NCBI GenBank assembly: GCA_017476575.1
Contig: JAFUZO010000080.1
Coordinates: 1-62,693 of the forward strand
Reading direction: 5' to 3'
Length of the DNA: 62,693 nt
DNA from: Bacteroidales bacterium
GTDB lineage: Bacteria; Bacteroidota; Bacteroidia; Bacteroidales; UBA932
The notes beneath the pieces are model-generated. The model made no database searches and was not told the DNA's origin. It saw nothing but the letters and a program-made list of their open reading frames with translations. A program made the translations under genes and the position numbers. Shown here piece after piece: positions 1 to 8,519 of this stretch (position 1 is its first letter; the number at the start of each line of letters is the position of its first letter).

Positions 1-40
1 ATTGCAAAGGGTTGCAGGCGAAGGGTCATGTTGGAGTCAC

Positions 41-75
41 AAAACTCCCGTACATAGCATTGTAAGGGAGTTTTT
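41..75. terminator. Intrinsic terminator near left edge
   Basis: Arms at 41-54 and 61-74 pair as AAAACTCCC-x-TACA with TGTA-x-GGGAGTTTT, with a single G/A mismatch and a TAGCAT loop. A run of five T follows on the plus strand and four A precede it, so it could work in both directions. It probably ends a gene lying left of the window. The AraC gene ending at 203 points toward it from the other side. Confidence 0.7.
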
Positions 76-202
76 CATTTAAACGCGACTGATTCGGTGA
101 TGATTTCAAAATTGCGGGACACTTGCATGTTGCATTGTTTCGGCCGAATGGTAGCATCTGTCGACTGAGACTGTTGCCTTGTTGCCGGATGAAGAGCAAC
201 GG

Positions 203-1006
203 CTAACCGCGATAATCTGAAGGGGTTTCACCAAGGTAACGCTGGACGTAGCGGGAAAAGTAAGAGGCTGATGAAAAATTGAAAAGGTCGGTAATTTCCA
301 CGAAATCCAGCTGCTTGTCCCGTAGCAGGCGCGAGATGTCCAGGATGGTGAAACGGTTGATCCAGTAGTTGGCCGATTCTCCGCTGACCTGCTTGCAGAT
401 TTCCGACAGGTATTTCGGAGCCACGCACAGTTCGGAGGCATAATACGACACCTCCCGGTTCTGCCTGTAGTCCCCCCTTTCCAGCATGCCGATGAAACGC
501 CGCATCAGCCGGGCACTGGATGTCTGGATATCGTCTTCTTGGCCGTTTTGTCGGGCATGAAAGTCGAATAAGTCCAGGATGAGCGTCTGCATGGCATTCA
601 ACTTAACCTCTTCGAAGAAACGGTGGTCTGGATTTGCCAGACACTTTTCAATATGCTCATAGTCCTCCTTGCACCGCTCGAATTCTTCCTCATCCAAATG
701 GAAAACAGGTGTATTGAACAGGGACAAAGAGCCTCTGATGCCATAATTGCTACGGGGTGTAGCTTTTTCAATGAACTGCGGATCAGCATAGACAATCACG
801 CAACGGAAATCGTCCGAGGCTTTCCAGCCCTCGATGAGCTGCGTTGCCCGGATAATGCAGCATCCACCTTTTTCGATGGCGAACGCCCTGGCGTTGAAAG
901 TGATGGTAGCCGAACCTTCCAGGCACAGGATGTGCGTCAGATACAGACTGATAGCCGCATCACCCAGTGAGTCGATCGTATGCCGTATGATAAGATTCTC
1001 CGCCAT
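203..1006 (-). CDS. AraC-family transcriptional regulator
   Basis: A 267-residue protein. The N-terminal half is a cupin-like sensory region with no recognisable ligand motif. The C-terminal hundred residues form the double helix-turn-helix of the AraC/XylS family, with the signature PKYLSEICKQVSGESANYW and an ending of SYFSRYVQRYLGETPSDYR. The reading frame stays open upstream to 1444, but that part would run through the promoter and start of the divergent esterase gene, so ATG at 1006 (MAENLIIRHT) is chosen. A TACCTTGC -7-like box (1015-1022) lies only 8 nt upstream of this ATG, so the leader is very short. It is divergent from the esterase at 1310, which is a natural candidate target. The ligand is unknown. 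Confidence 0.9.
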   Translation of the reverse strand: MAENLIIRHTIDSLGDAAISLYLTHILCLEGSATITFNARAFAIEKGGCCIIRATQLIEGWKASDDFRCVIVYADPQFIEKATPRSNYGIRGSLSLFNTPVFHLDEEEFERCKEDYEHIEKCLANPDHRFFEEVKLNAMQTLILDLFDFHARQNGQEDDIQTSSARLMRRFIGMLERGDYRQNREVSYYASELCVAPKYLSEICKQVSGESANYWINRFTILDISRLLRDKQLDFVEITDLFNFSSASYFSRYVQRYLGETPSDYRG

Positions 1007-1309
1007 AACAAGTTGCAAGGTACGAAAAAAATCGCCGCTTTCAGAAATTTCAGGGCAAATCACTGCAAAAGCGGGAACAAACCTTCCGCTGAAACTGCCG
1101 ATATCTGCATCGATGAAATCAATGAACAAGAGATAGCCTACGTACTTAATGCTTGCTCTTGCAAAGGAAAAATAGAGATCTCCGACCAGTCCGGGAACAA
1201 CGGGCAAATAGTGCCCGGCCCCGTAGTGGATTCCAGGGCGGCAACACTTCGTTGATGATATTGCCGGAGCAGAAAAAATATGTAAATTAGCACAGAAATA
1301 CTCATTGTG
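1007..1309. other. Divergent intergenic region, AraC / esterase
   Basis: About 300 bp without a convincing gene. It carries the esterase promoter at its right end (1261-1290) and a probable promoter for the AraC gene at its left end (-7-like TACCTTGC 1015-1022, CTG 19 nt upstream). No clear operator repeat was seen. Confidence 0.6.
1261..1290 (+). promoter_or_regulatory. Bacteroidetes-type promoter for esterase gene
   Basis: TTG at 1261-1263, 19 bp spacer, TAAATTAG at 1283-1290. This fits the TTG-N19-TAnnTTTG pattern except for one base in the -7 box. The start codon at 1310 follows by 19 nt. Confidence 0.7.
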
Positions 1310-2803
1310 ATGAAACGGATCATACTTTTTGGGGCTGTGGCTTTTGCCCTGAATGCATGTGCGGGTTCTGCGGCGCAGGATGTCGGCTTGATTTTCGACA
1401 AGAAGGCCGGCATTCCTGGCAGTATCACTCTCCCGACCGGGCAAACCGTGAACTATACGGCTTACAAGAAACTCTACTTCGTAACGAATGTCGAGGATTC
1501 TACCTATCAGTACATGAACGTCTATGTACCGGAAGGGGCAACGACGCAGACCCCTATCTTCTTACGCACCTATGTCGGCGGATATATGGCATCAGAAGCC
1601 TCGCAACCGCAGGCCGGAGATGCTTCGGGAAGGGCCCTTGCCGAAGGTTATGTTGTGGCCGTTCCAGGCAGCCGGGGGCGCGACTCAAAGGTGGGAGAAA
1701 CCTTCACCGGAAGGGCTCCTGCCGCTATTCTTGACCTGAAGGCTGCAATCCGCTATCTGCGCCATTTCGACAAGGAGATGAAGGGTGATGCGGAGAAGAT
1801 TGTCACCGACGGGACCAGCGCGGGTGGTGCGATGTCGGCCCTCATGGGAGCCACGGGAAACGCTCCAGAGTACGAACCTTACCTGGAGGCCATGGGCGCA
1901 GCAAAAGAGCGGGATGATGTTTTTGCATCCGTGTGCTATTGCCCTATCATCGATCTGGAGCATGCCGATATCGCCTACGAATGGATGTATGGCAGGACGG
2001 ACAGCAGGCAGGGACTCAGTGAAGAGCAGAAGGCCGTCTCAGCCGAACTGTCCGCCCAGTTCCCGGCCTATCTCGCCAGCCTGGATCTTCGCCGGCCTGA
2101 CGGCACTCCCCTTACCATCGACAACTACGAGGATTACATCAAGGAGCTGCTTATTGTGGCCGCCCAGAAAGCGAAAGATGCAGGAGCTGATCTCTCTACC
2201 GACGCCGGCTTCACTTTCAGCAGCGAATCCATGGGACGTTTTGCAGCGCCCGTCAATGGCGGGATGCCTGGTGGCATGACTCCTCGCGGAGAGAAACTGC
2301 AGAGTGCGCCGACGAGCGTCAATATGCCGATGATGCATGCCCGCCCGGGTGAGTATATTACCGACCTCGATATGCCCACCTATCTGAACTATGTCGTAAG
2401 TACACAGCCTTTGAAAGGCGTACCCGCCTTCGATTCCAAAGATGTTGCCGGGAACAGTTCCAGCGGTGAGAATGAGGAGTTCGGCGACACGGCCGGCTCC
2501 AGTGTGAACTTTACGGCATATGCTGCTTCCAAAACCGGCGTATCCATTGACGAAGACCTTCAAAACCGCATCGATCTGATGAACCCGATGAACTTCATCG
2601 GCAAGGCAGACAACGCGCCGCACTGGTATATCCGTCACGGAGCCCGTGACCGCGATACGGCGTTTCCCGTCCCCGTGAACTTTGCCACTAAACTCCAGAA
2701 TGAAGGGCTGGACGTGGACTTTCTCCTGGCATGGAACCGGCCACATAGCGGCGACTATGCCTTGGAAGAACTCTTCGAATGGATCAAGACCATCACAAGA
2801 TAG
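1310..2803 (+). CDS. Secreted lipoprotein alpha/beta hydrolase (esterase/tannase-like)
   Basis: A 497-residue protein with a lipoprotein signal (lipobox L-N-A-C near residue 18), so probably surface or periplasmic and membrane-anchored. The alpha/beta-hydrolase nucleophile motif is seen as GTSAGGAMSALMG, and a late histidine in NRPHSGDYALEELFEW is the likely catalytic base. The large insert between them resembles the lid seen in tannase and feruloyl-esterase-like enzymes, so an ester substrate is plausible but unknown. A GTG three bases upstream (1307) is an alternative start. The Nim-like gene starts 3 nt after its stop, so the two are co-transcribed. The divergent AraC regulator may control it. 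Confidence 0.8.
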   Translation: MKRIILFGAVAFALNACAGSAAQDVGLIFDKKAGIPGSITLPTGQTVNYTAYKKLYFVTNVEDSTYQYMNVYVPEGATTQTPIFLRTYVGGYMASEASQPQAGDASGRALAEGYVVAVPGSRGRDSKVGETFTGRAPAAILDLKAAIRYLRHFDKEMKGDAEKIVTDGTSAGGAMSALMGATGNAPEYEPYLEAMGAAKERDDVFASVCYCPIIDLEHADIAYEWMYGRTDSRQGLSEEQKAVSAELSAQFPAYLASLDLRRPDGTPLTIDNYEDYIKELLIVAAQKAKDAGADLSTDAGFTFSSESMGRFAAPVNGGMPGGMTPRGEKLQSAPTSVNMPMMHARPGEYITDLDMPTYLNYVVSTQPLKGVPAFDSKDVAGNSSSGENEEFGDTAGSSVNFTAYAASKTGVSIDEDLQNRIDLMNPMNFIGKADNAPHWYIRHGARDRDTAFPVPVNFATKLQNEGLDVDFLLAWNRPHSGDYALEELFEWIKTITR

Positions 2804-2806
2804 ACG

Positions 2807-3310
2807 ATGGAACACGAATGCAAGATGCTTATACAGGATAGTTTCCGGCCGATGAGGCGCTTCAAGCAGGAAATTCCAGAACAGGAGTGCCTGGAAATAT
2901 TGGCAAAGGCCTACCGAGGGGTCCTGTCGGTCATCGGCGATGGCGGGTATCCGTATGCGCTACCTATCAACTTCTTGTATGCCGATGGGCATCTCTGGTT
3001 CCATTGTGCGCTGGAGGGACATAAGATGGATGCCATCAAATCCTGCGACAAGGCCTGCTTTACGGTGATTGATGAGCCTGTGAAAGAGGAGAACGACTGG
3101 TGGTACCACGTCAAGAGTATCATCTGCTTCGGACGTGTACACATCGTGGAGGATGATACCGAACGTCGGGCAAGGCTCCGTCGACTGGGTGCAAAATACT
3201 TCCCGGAAGGATACGATATAGAGGCCGATATGACGAAGAACGGACCGCGGGCCGCTGTGCTCGATTTTGAGATCGAGCATATCAGCGGAAAGCGGGTAAG
3301 GGAAAAATAA
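2807..3310 (+). CDS. Pyridoxamine-5'-phosphate-oxidase-fold flavoprotein, Nim-like
   Basis: A 167-residue FMN-binding split-barrel protein related to the NimA nitroimidazole-resistance family. Family hallmarks are visible: MRRFKQEI near the start, RGVLSVIGDGGYPYALPINF, and FHCALEGHKMDAI with the histidine that NimA proteins use near the flavin. It probably reduces a small substrate in the cytoplasm. Sequence alone does not show whether it confers nitroimidazole resistance, since most chromosomal members are uncharacterised. It lies 3 nt after the esterase stop and shares its promoter. A second ATG at 2825 is possible. Confidence 0.85.
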   Translation: MEHECKMLIQDSFRPMRRFKQEIPEQECLEILAKAYRGVLSVIGDGGYPYALPINFLYADGHLWFHCALEGHKMDAIKSCDKACFTVIDEPVKEENDWWYHVKSIICFGRVHIVEDDTERRARLRRLGAKYFPEGYDIEADMTKNGPRAAVLDFEIEHISGKRVREK

Positions 3311-3334
3311 CCTGCCTCATTTTTTATCTATCAC

Positions 3335-4174
3335 TTACTTCCAGCCCATGAACATCTTGGTGGTGGCGCCGTCGTGATGGTCAAAGAAAAGACTCCTGCC
3401 GGTATCAAGGGTAGCAATGGCAGCCATATCGCCGGCAGACAACTCGAAGTCAAAGATGTCGATATTCTGGACCATACGTTCCTTGTGGGAAGACTTAGGA
3501 ATAATGATGGCGCCGCGCTGCAAAAGCCAGCGAAGGGCCACCTGAGGGATGGTCTTGCCGTACTTGGCACCGATTTCACCGAGAAGAGGCTGCGTAAAGA
3601 AATTGTTGCGTCCTTCTGCCAGCGGGCCCCAGGACATGATGCGGCAACCGTACTCTTCCATCCATTTCTGAGCCTCGACCTGCTGATTGAACACATGCAT
3701 TTCCACCTGGTTCACCATCGGCGGAATCTCCACATTGGATGCCAGGTCGATGAGATGATCCGGATAGAAGTTGGAGACGCCGATGGAACGGAGTTTCCCG
3801 GCCTTGTAGGCCTCTTCTAAAGCGCGGTAAGCGCCATACCGGTCACAAAACGGCTGGTGCAGAAGCATCAGGTCGATGTAATCGGTCTCCAGTTTGCGCA
3901 GGCTCCCGTCGATGGATGCCTTGGCCTTCTGATAGCCGTAATTGTTTATCCAGATCTTGGAGACAATGAAAATGTCTTTCCGGGCGATTCCGCTCTTCTT
4001 CACCGCGATCCCCACGCCTTCCTCATTGGCATAAGCCTGTGCGGTATCAATCATCCGGTATCCGACAGACAAAGCATCGGAAACACATCTTTCACATTCT
4101 GCAGGGCCTACCTGGTACACGCCGTAGCCCATCTGAGGCATCTCAATGCCATTACTGAGTTTAACTGTATTCAT
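3335..4174 (-). CDS. Aldo/keto reductase
   Basis: A 279-residue NAD(P)H-dependent oxidoreductase of the 2,5-diketo-D-gluconate-reductase-like branch. The catalytic tetrad is visible: D43 and Y48 in DTAQAYANE, K73 in VSKIW, and the histidine of LLHQP. The cofactor-binding end carries IIIPKSSHKERM. It is cytosolic and the substrate is unknown. It is on the same strand as the AraC gene at 4316-5125, 141 nt downstream, with a TACCTTTG -7 candidate at 4255-4262 in between, so it may have its own promoter while being regulated by that AraC protein. Confidence 0.9.
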   Translation of the reverse strand: MNTVKLSNGIEMPQMGYGVYQVGPAECERCVSDALSVGYRMIDTAQAYANEEGVGIAVKKSGIARKDIFIVSKIWINNYGYQKAKASIDGSLRKLETDYIDLMLLHQPFCDRYGAYRALEEAYKAGKLRSIGVSNFYPDHLIDLASNVEIPPMVNQVEMHVFNQQVEAQKWMEEYGCRIMSWGPLAEGRNNFFTQPLLGEIGAKYGKTIPQVALRWLLQRGAIIIPKSSHKERMVQNIDIFDFELSAGDMAAIATLDTGRSLFFDHHDGATTKMFMGWK

Positions 4175-4315
4175 TACAATTCTTTTTTAGTTATTTCAAT
4201 CCTCACTTGACCGGGCCCTGATGCAGCAAGGGCATCCTTTGCCGTCGTCCGATACAAAGGTACACAATCATACCTGTCCGTCGTGAACAATATTTCCGGA
4301 ATAATTATCATTATT

Positions 4316-5125
4316 TCAGATCTTGCCCTTCCTGTACGCCGAAGGGGTCTGGCCGATGGCGCGTTTCAGGTATCTTGTAAGCATGGGCGGAGCCGGGAAG
4401 TTCATCCTGTCCGCAATCTCCGTAAGTGTCAAGCCGGGGTCGTTCAGCAGCAGGAGAATCTCGTGAACCGTGTAATACTCAATCCAGTAAGACCCTGGTT
4501 TCCCGGTAACGCCCTGGCAGATGGCCGACAGATACTTCGGCGTGACAAACAACTTGTCAGCATACCACGCTACCTCCCTCTGCTCCCGGCAGTTCCGCTG
4601 TACCAAAAGCAGGAACTTCATGAAGATCCGGGCCGACGTTTCATCCACGTCCATCTTCTCCATCTCCCGCGAGTAGATACCCCACATATCCATGAGCAGA
4701 AGTTGGAACAACCGGCCCACCTTTTCTTCATGAAAGAGGACATCCTTCGAGCAGATGCGTCTTCTGAACTGGGTGAAATCGGCCTCGACAACCTCCCATC
4801 CATCCGCCTCCAGATGGAAGACCGGATGCGTCTTGATGTAGACGTAACCCTTTGTGGCCCAAACTTGTTCTGGATTATATAGATGAAGGAAGGGATTGGA
4901 GATAAGCAGGAAGTCGGCATCGAAGCCATCAGAATACTTCACCTTGCCCACTGCCGTTGTCATCTGCCAGATCACAAGGTCTCCCGGGCCTGCGGAAAAG
5001 TCTTTTCCCATTGCGGAGAAATGCATCTCTCCGCTCCGGCAGAGAATGTGACAGTGATAGTTGTCTTTATAGGAGTCCGGATACCGCCCGTGTTCCAGCG
5101 TATTGAATATCAGAAAATCTTCCAT
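4316..5125 (-). CDS. AraC-family transcriptional regulator
   Basis: A 269-residue regulator: N-terminal cupin-like sensor (NYHCHILCRSGEMHF, metal- or ligand-binding barrel type) and C-terminal AraC double helix-turn-helix (PKYLSAICQGVTGKPGSYW, then RYLKRAIGQTPSAYR). An upstream in-frame TTG (5131) is less likely than ATG at 5125. The promoter fits TTG-N19-TATCTTTG exactly and its -7 box ends 3 nt before the ATG, so the message is probably leaderless. Its position between the aldo/keto reductase and the flavodoxins suggests it regulates these redox genes; that is inference. Confidence 0.9.
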   Translation of the reverse strand: MEDFLIFNTLEHGRYPDSYKDNYHCHILCRSGEMHFSAMGKDFSAGPGDLVIWQMTTAVGKVKYSDGFDADFLLISNPFLHLYNPEQVWATKGYVYIKTHPVFHLEADGWEVVEADFTQFRRRICSKDVLFHEEKVGRLFQLLLMDMWGIYSREMEKMDVDETSARIFMKFLLLVQRNCREQREVAWYADKLFVTPKYLSAICQGVTGKPGSYWIEYYTVHEILLLLNDPGLTLTEIADRMNFPAPPMLTRYLKRAIGQTPSAYRKGKI

Positions 5126-5128
5126 GTC

Positions 5129-5158
5129 CAAAGATACACATCATGTCCTGTATATCAA
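5129..5158 (-). promoter_or_regulatory. Perfect TTG-N19-TATCTTTG promoter abutting AraC start codon
   Basis: On the minus strand TTG is at 5158-5156 and TATCTTTG at 5136-5129, with a 19-bp spacer. The ATG of the AraC gene is at 5125, so the predicted transcription start falls on or next to the start codon. Confidence 0.8.
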
Positions 5159-5259
5159 AATTTCTCACGATTCTCCGATTTGGGTAAGAAAACCGGAAAT
5201 ATTGATAATTACCCTGTGGGAAAAACTTCAGACCTTTGTATCGACAAAAGATCACGACT

Positions 5260-5778
5260 ATGGCAAAGACACTTATCGCATTCTACTCCCATGCCGGAGA
5301 GAACTATGTGGACGGCAGCGTCCGCTTCCTCAAAAGAGGAAATAACGAAGTCATCGTTGACAAGATTAAAGCAGCCCTTCCCGAGGCCGATGTCTTCCGC
5401 ATCGAAACCATAAAGAAGTATAAGGAGGACTATTACGAACTCATCGAGGAGGCCAAGCAGGAGCTCCGGGCCAAGGCCCGTCCCGAACTCACCGGCACAG
5501 TGAAGGACATGGACCGATACGATACCATTATCCTTGGTTATCCCAATTGGTGGGGCATCCCTCCGATGGCTGTGTTCACTTTCCTTGAGAGCTACTCGTT
5601 CGCGGGAAAGAAAATCGTTCCATTCTGTTCCCACGAAGGCAGCGGCCTGGGCGGCAGCATCCGCCAGATCAAGCAGACCGTTCCCGATGCCAACCTCACT
5701 CCCGGCGTTGCCATCCATGGCGCCACCGCCTCCCACTGTGACCGCGAAGTCAACCTTATCCTTCAGCAAGCCAAATAA
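5260..5778 (+). CDS. Flavodoxin (cytosolic)
   Basis: A 172-residue flavodoxin-fold protein. The phosphate-binding loop is at the start (IAFYSHAGENYVDG) and the flavin ring loops appear as GYPNWWGIPPMAVFTFLE and PFCSHEGSGLGG. There is no signal peptide. ATG at 5260 is chosen because it places the first beta strand at residue 3; an in-frame start at 5236 would add eight unrelated residues. It probably acts as an FMN electron carrier or small quinone reductase. The next gene, two nucleotides downstream, is a paralogue with a signal peptide, so the pair arose by tandem duplication. Confidence 0.88.
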   Translation: MAKTLIAFYSHAGENYVDGSVRFLKRGNNEVIVDKIKAALPEADVFRIETIKKYKEDYYELIEEAKQELRAKARPELTGTVKDMDRYDTIILGYPNWWGIPPMAVFTFLESYSFAGKKIVPFCSHEGSGLGGSIRQIKQTVPDANLTPGVAIHGATASHCDREVNLILQQAK

Positions 5779-5780
5779 TT

Positions 5781-6344
5781 ATGAAACGCATCATCCTTAC
5801 CTCCATCCTTGCCCTCTGCGCCTTCGCCGCATCGGCCCAGACGCTGGTCGTCTATTATTCCCGCACCGGGAACAACTACACTTCAGACGGTATCGTCTAC
5901 CTCAAAAAAGGCAATACCGAAGTTGTTGCCGAAAAGATCCAGTCCCTTACCGGGGCCGATATCTTCCGGTTGGAGACTGTCAAGGAATACTCCGCCGACT
6001 ATCATGAATGCACCCGGGAAGCCAAGGCCGAACTGAACGCCAAGGCCCGTCCCGAACTGAAAAAGGATATCGACATCTCCAAGTACGACACAATTTATCT
6101 CGGCTGGCCCTGCTGGTGGGGTACTATGCCGATGTGCGTGTTCACCTTCCTGGAAGCCCATGATTGGAGCGGAAAGACCGTCATCCCTTTCACCACCCAC
6201 GAAGGCAGCGGCTTCGGGCAGTCCCTGCGGGATCTGAAGGCCGCCCTCCCCACGGCAACCATTGCCAAAGGACTCTCCATCCAAGGCTCGAAAGTGGGCA
6301 CCGCCGGAGGGCAGATCGAGAAATTCGTCACGGGAGGCAAGTGA
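5781..6344 (+). CDS. Exported flavodoxin
   Basis: A 187-residue paralogue of the preceding flavodoxin, with a typical signal peptide (MKRIILTSILALCAFAASAQ, cleavage after A-S-A). The mature domain keeps the flavin loops (YYSRTGNNYTSDG, GWPCWWGTMPMCVFTFLE, FTTHEGSGFGQS). An FMN protein in the periplasm is unusual, since FMN must be loaded after or during export; similar exported flavodoxins are nevertheless common in Bacteroidales. It overlaps no gene, follows the cytosolic copy by 2 nt, and its stop abuts the next start at 6345, so the three form one operon. Confidence 0.85.
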   Translation: MKRIILTSILALCAFAASAQTLVVYYSRTGNNYTSDGIVYLKKGNTEVVAEKIQSLTGADIFRLETVKEYSADYHECTREAKAELNAKARPELKKDIDISKYDTIYLGWPCWWGTMPMCVFTFLEAHDWSGKTVIPFTTHEGSGFGQSLRDLKAALPTATIAKGLSIQGSKVGTAGGQIEKFVTGGK

Positions 6345-6713
6345 ATGACTGACGAACAGGCAATACGCAAAGTCTATGAGGATATGTACAGGGCGATGAT
6401 GGACAAAGATACCGTCGCCCTGGGCAATCTTCTGTCCGACGACAGCATCCTCATCCACATGACTGGCCATCGGCAACCTCGAAAGGAATACTTGGCCGAG
6501 ATTTCCGCAGGCATACTGAACTACTACAGCGTTGACACCGACTCTTTGCAGATAACGGTCACTGGCGGTACCGCCCGAATGGTCGGCTGCAGCCGCGTCG
6601 ATGCCGCCGTCTATGGTGGTGGATGTCACACCTGGCGCCTGCGGATGGACTCGCAGCTCCGGAAGATGGACGGTAACTGGAAAATCACCGTCAGCAAAGT
6701 CTCAACCTATTGA
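6345..6713 (+). CDS. SnoaL/NTF2-like small protein
   Basis: A 122-residue cytosolic protein starting immediately after the flavodoxin stop. The pattern EQAIRKVYEDMYRAMMDKD, then a beta-rich half ending in DGNWKITVSKVSTY, matches the SnoaL/DUF4440 group of the NTF2-like fold. These bind small hydrophobic ligands or act as isomerases; no substrate can be inferred. Operon position links it to the flavodoxins. Confidence 0.7.
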   Translation: MTDEQAIRKVYEDMYRAMMDKDTVALGNLLSDDSILIHMTGHRQPRKEYLAEISAGILNYYSVDTDSLQITVTGGTARMVGCSRVDAAVYGGGCHTWRLRMDSQLRKMDGNWKITVSKVSTY

Positions 6714-7057
6714 CCTGGTCCGGAGCTATACCACCGGGCATCTCCTCCAGCGGGAAGGCTCGGGCGATCGATGCGCCTTCAGGAGCGGGCAGGGTGGAGA
6801 AGTTCGTCGCCGTATCCTTGCCCTTGGCGGCGCAATGAAGACCGCCGAGGGCCGGCAATTCTGCGGACTCATCAACGCCCCCGGCAAGGCATTCTGCCGG
6901 AACTCCGTTTGAAGGACTTCCTGACACGTGTCGCCGCCCCCGCTGCAAGCGCAGGAAAGACACGTTTGTCAAGGAGGAAGGGCGAGGCGAACCTTATACA
7001 GGTCGCGGCAGTCCGGAAGGATTGCCGGGGAATCTTGGCAGGAGCGGATTTTTTTGC
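6714..7057. other. 344-bp gap without an assignable gene
   Basis: Both strands have open stretches here, including about 90 codons on the minus strand at 6691-6972, but none has a convincing start, ribosome site or recognisable motif. It may hold remnants of a lost gene. The promoter of the next gene lies at its right end. Confidence 0.5.
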
Positions 7058-7065
7058 TAAATTAG
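7035..7065 (+). promoter_or_regulatory. Promoter for Rossmann protein / flavoprotein pair
   Basis: TTG at 7035-7037, 20-bp spacer, TAAATTAG at 7058-7065, the same -7 variant as the promoter at 1261-1290. ATG follows at 7086. Confidence 0.65.
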
Positions 7066-7085
7066 CACGAGTCAATTGTCGAGTT

Positions 7086-7727
7086 ATGAAAGTAATCATT
7101 ACAGGGGCTACGGGATACGTGGGCGAAGGTGTCCTGCTGGAATGCCTGGACAATCCGGAAATCGAGAAGGTGCTGAGCGTGAGCCGCAGACCTTGCGGGC
7201 ATGTGCATCCGAAGCTGGAAGAGTACATTGTGAAGGACTTCATGGAATTGGAAGCCGGGGACGGGAAGCTGGAGGGCTATGACGCAGTATTCTTCTGCGC
7301 CGGAATATCCAGTGTGGGGATGAAGGAGGAACAATACAAGGTGATCAGCCACGATATTCCGCTGAAGTTCGCCCAGATTGTGAGTCCGAAGGAGCGGATG
7401 ACCTTTGTGTATGTGAGCGGTGCCGGGAACTACAATCATACGGACCAGATGTGGGTGCGGGTGAAAAAGTCCACGGAGGATGCACTGGTGCGGATGCCTT
7501 TCAAAGGCGTATACAATTTCCGTCCGGCCATCATGTGGCGCTACAAGGGGCAGAAGCATATCCAGAAGATACAGTATATCTTCTGGGCTTTCTATCCCCT
7601 GGTTCAACTTTTCGGCGGAGGGAACACGATGTCCGAAGTGGGCAGGGCCATGATTGCCGTGAGCAAGGATGGATACAACAGGCACGAGGTTGAGGTGAAG
7701 GATATTTCTATATTGGCAAAACGATGA
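7086..7727 (+). CDS. NAD(P)-binding Rossmann-fold protein (NAD-dependent epimerase/dehydratase-like)
   Basis: A 213-residue protein beginning MKVIITGATGYVGEGVLLE, the glycine-rich nucleotide loop of atypical short-chain dehydrogenases. It lacks a clear YxxxK catalytic pair, so it could be a nucleotide-binding regulator or a reductase of unknown substrate. The frame is open far upstream (from 6771), but ATG 7086 sits at the canonical domain start and just after the promoter. Its end overlaps the next gene by 4 nt (ATGA), indicating translational coupling. Confidence 0.8.
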   Translation: MKVIITGATGYVGEGVLLECLDNPEIEKVLSVSRRPCGHVHPKLEEYIVKDFMELEAGDGKLEGYDAVFFCAGISSVGMKEEQYKVISHDIPLKFAQIVSPKERMTFVYVSGAGNYNHTDQMWVRVKKSTEDALVRMPFKGVYNFRPAIMWRYKGQKHIQKIQYIFWAFYPLVQLFGGGNTMSEVGRAMIAVSKDGYNRHEVEVKDISILAKR

Positions 7728-8341
7728 AAGTACTGATGATCAACGGAAGCCCTCATCAGAAGGGCAATACGGCTATCGCTCTCGGCGAGATTGCGAAGCA
7801 GCTGGAGAAGGACGGTATCGACAGCGAGATGGCCTGGATTGGAAACAAACCGGTCCGAGGCTGTATCGCCTGCCGCAAATGTTTCCAGCATCCCGGAAAG
7901 TGCATTTTTGACGACGATGTCTGCAACCGCATCAGCGGGAGGTTTGCCGAGTCCGATGCCTTGATTGTAGGTTCTCCCGTTTACTATGGCCAACCCAATG
8001 GCGCCGTTCTCAGCATCATCCAAAGAGCGTTTTTCTCCAACGGTGCCGATATAGCCGGCAAGCCGGCGGCTGCAGTTGCTGTTTGCCGGAGAGGCGGCGC
8101 CACAGCCTCCTTCGAAATGCTGAATATGCCTTTCCAGATGATGAATATGCCTGTGGTGGCCTCTCAATACTGGAACATCGTCTATGGACGTGAACCGGGG
8201 CAAGCTTCCCTTGATACGGAAGGTCTCCAGACGATGCGGGCCCTGGCTAACAACCTGGCGTGGTTGCTCAAAGCAACCGGAGGTAAACCCGCTCCCGGCC
8301 GTAGGGATGAACCGTGGGAGCCGATGCATTTCATCAGATAG
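7724..8341 (+). CDS. Flavodoxin-family NAD(P)H-dependent reductase (iron-sulfur flavoprotein-like)
   Basis: A 205-residue protein starting MKVLMINGSPHQKGNTAIAL, the FMN phosphate loop of the NADPH-dependent FMN reductase / iron-sulfur flavoprotein group. A C-x2-C-x2-C-x6-C cluster (GCIACRKCFQHPGKC) resembles the compact cysteine motif of archaeal and clostridial iron-sulfur flavoproteins, though many bacterial members with similar cysteines are not proven to hold a cluster. GSPVYYGQPNGAVLSII is the flavin loop. It overlaps the preceding Rossmann gene by 4 nt. Confidence 0.85.
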   Translation: MKVLMINGSPHQKGNTAIALGEIAKQLEKDGIDSEMAWIGNKPVRGCIACRKCFQHPGKCIFDDDVCNRISGRFAESDALIVGSPVYYGQPNGAVLSIIQRAFFSNGADIAGKPAAAVAVCRRGGATASFEMLNMPFQMMNMPVVASQYWNIVYGREPGQASLDTEGLQTMRALANNLAWLLKATGGKPAPGRRDEPWEPMHFIR

Positions 8342-8351
8342 CAACTTCAGG

Positions 8352-8372
8352 CGGGCCGGACTTTCCGGCCCG
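8352..8372. terminator. Strong GC hairpin after flavoprotein gene
   Basis: Nine perfect pairs CGGGCCGGA / TCCGGCCCG with a 3-nt loop, starting 11 nt after the stop codon. There is no T run directly after it on either strand, so termination efficiency is uncertain. Confidence 0.45.
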
Positions 8373-8519
8373 GAGTCCTTTACCCGAAATGCAGACATAC
8401 CGCCCAGTCCTTATCGTAGGACGGGTCATGCTGTCAGAGAATGCCTTCAATATCCGGTTTGGTCTGTCCTGGGGTCGCAGCAGCAAGCAGGATGGAGGCA
8501 AGTGCCAAGGTCGGATGGT

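Noticed and set aside
6691..6972. Open minus-strand frame in the gap after the SnoaL-like gene
   Set aside because: Reads smoothly, but has no promoter, ribosome site or recognisable family; the other strand reads equally well.
8402..8519. Short signal-peptide-like frame MNHPTLALASILLAAATPGQ on the minus strand
   Set aside because: Ends after 29 codons and only continues in another frame; too little to call.
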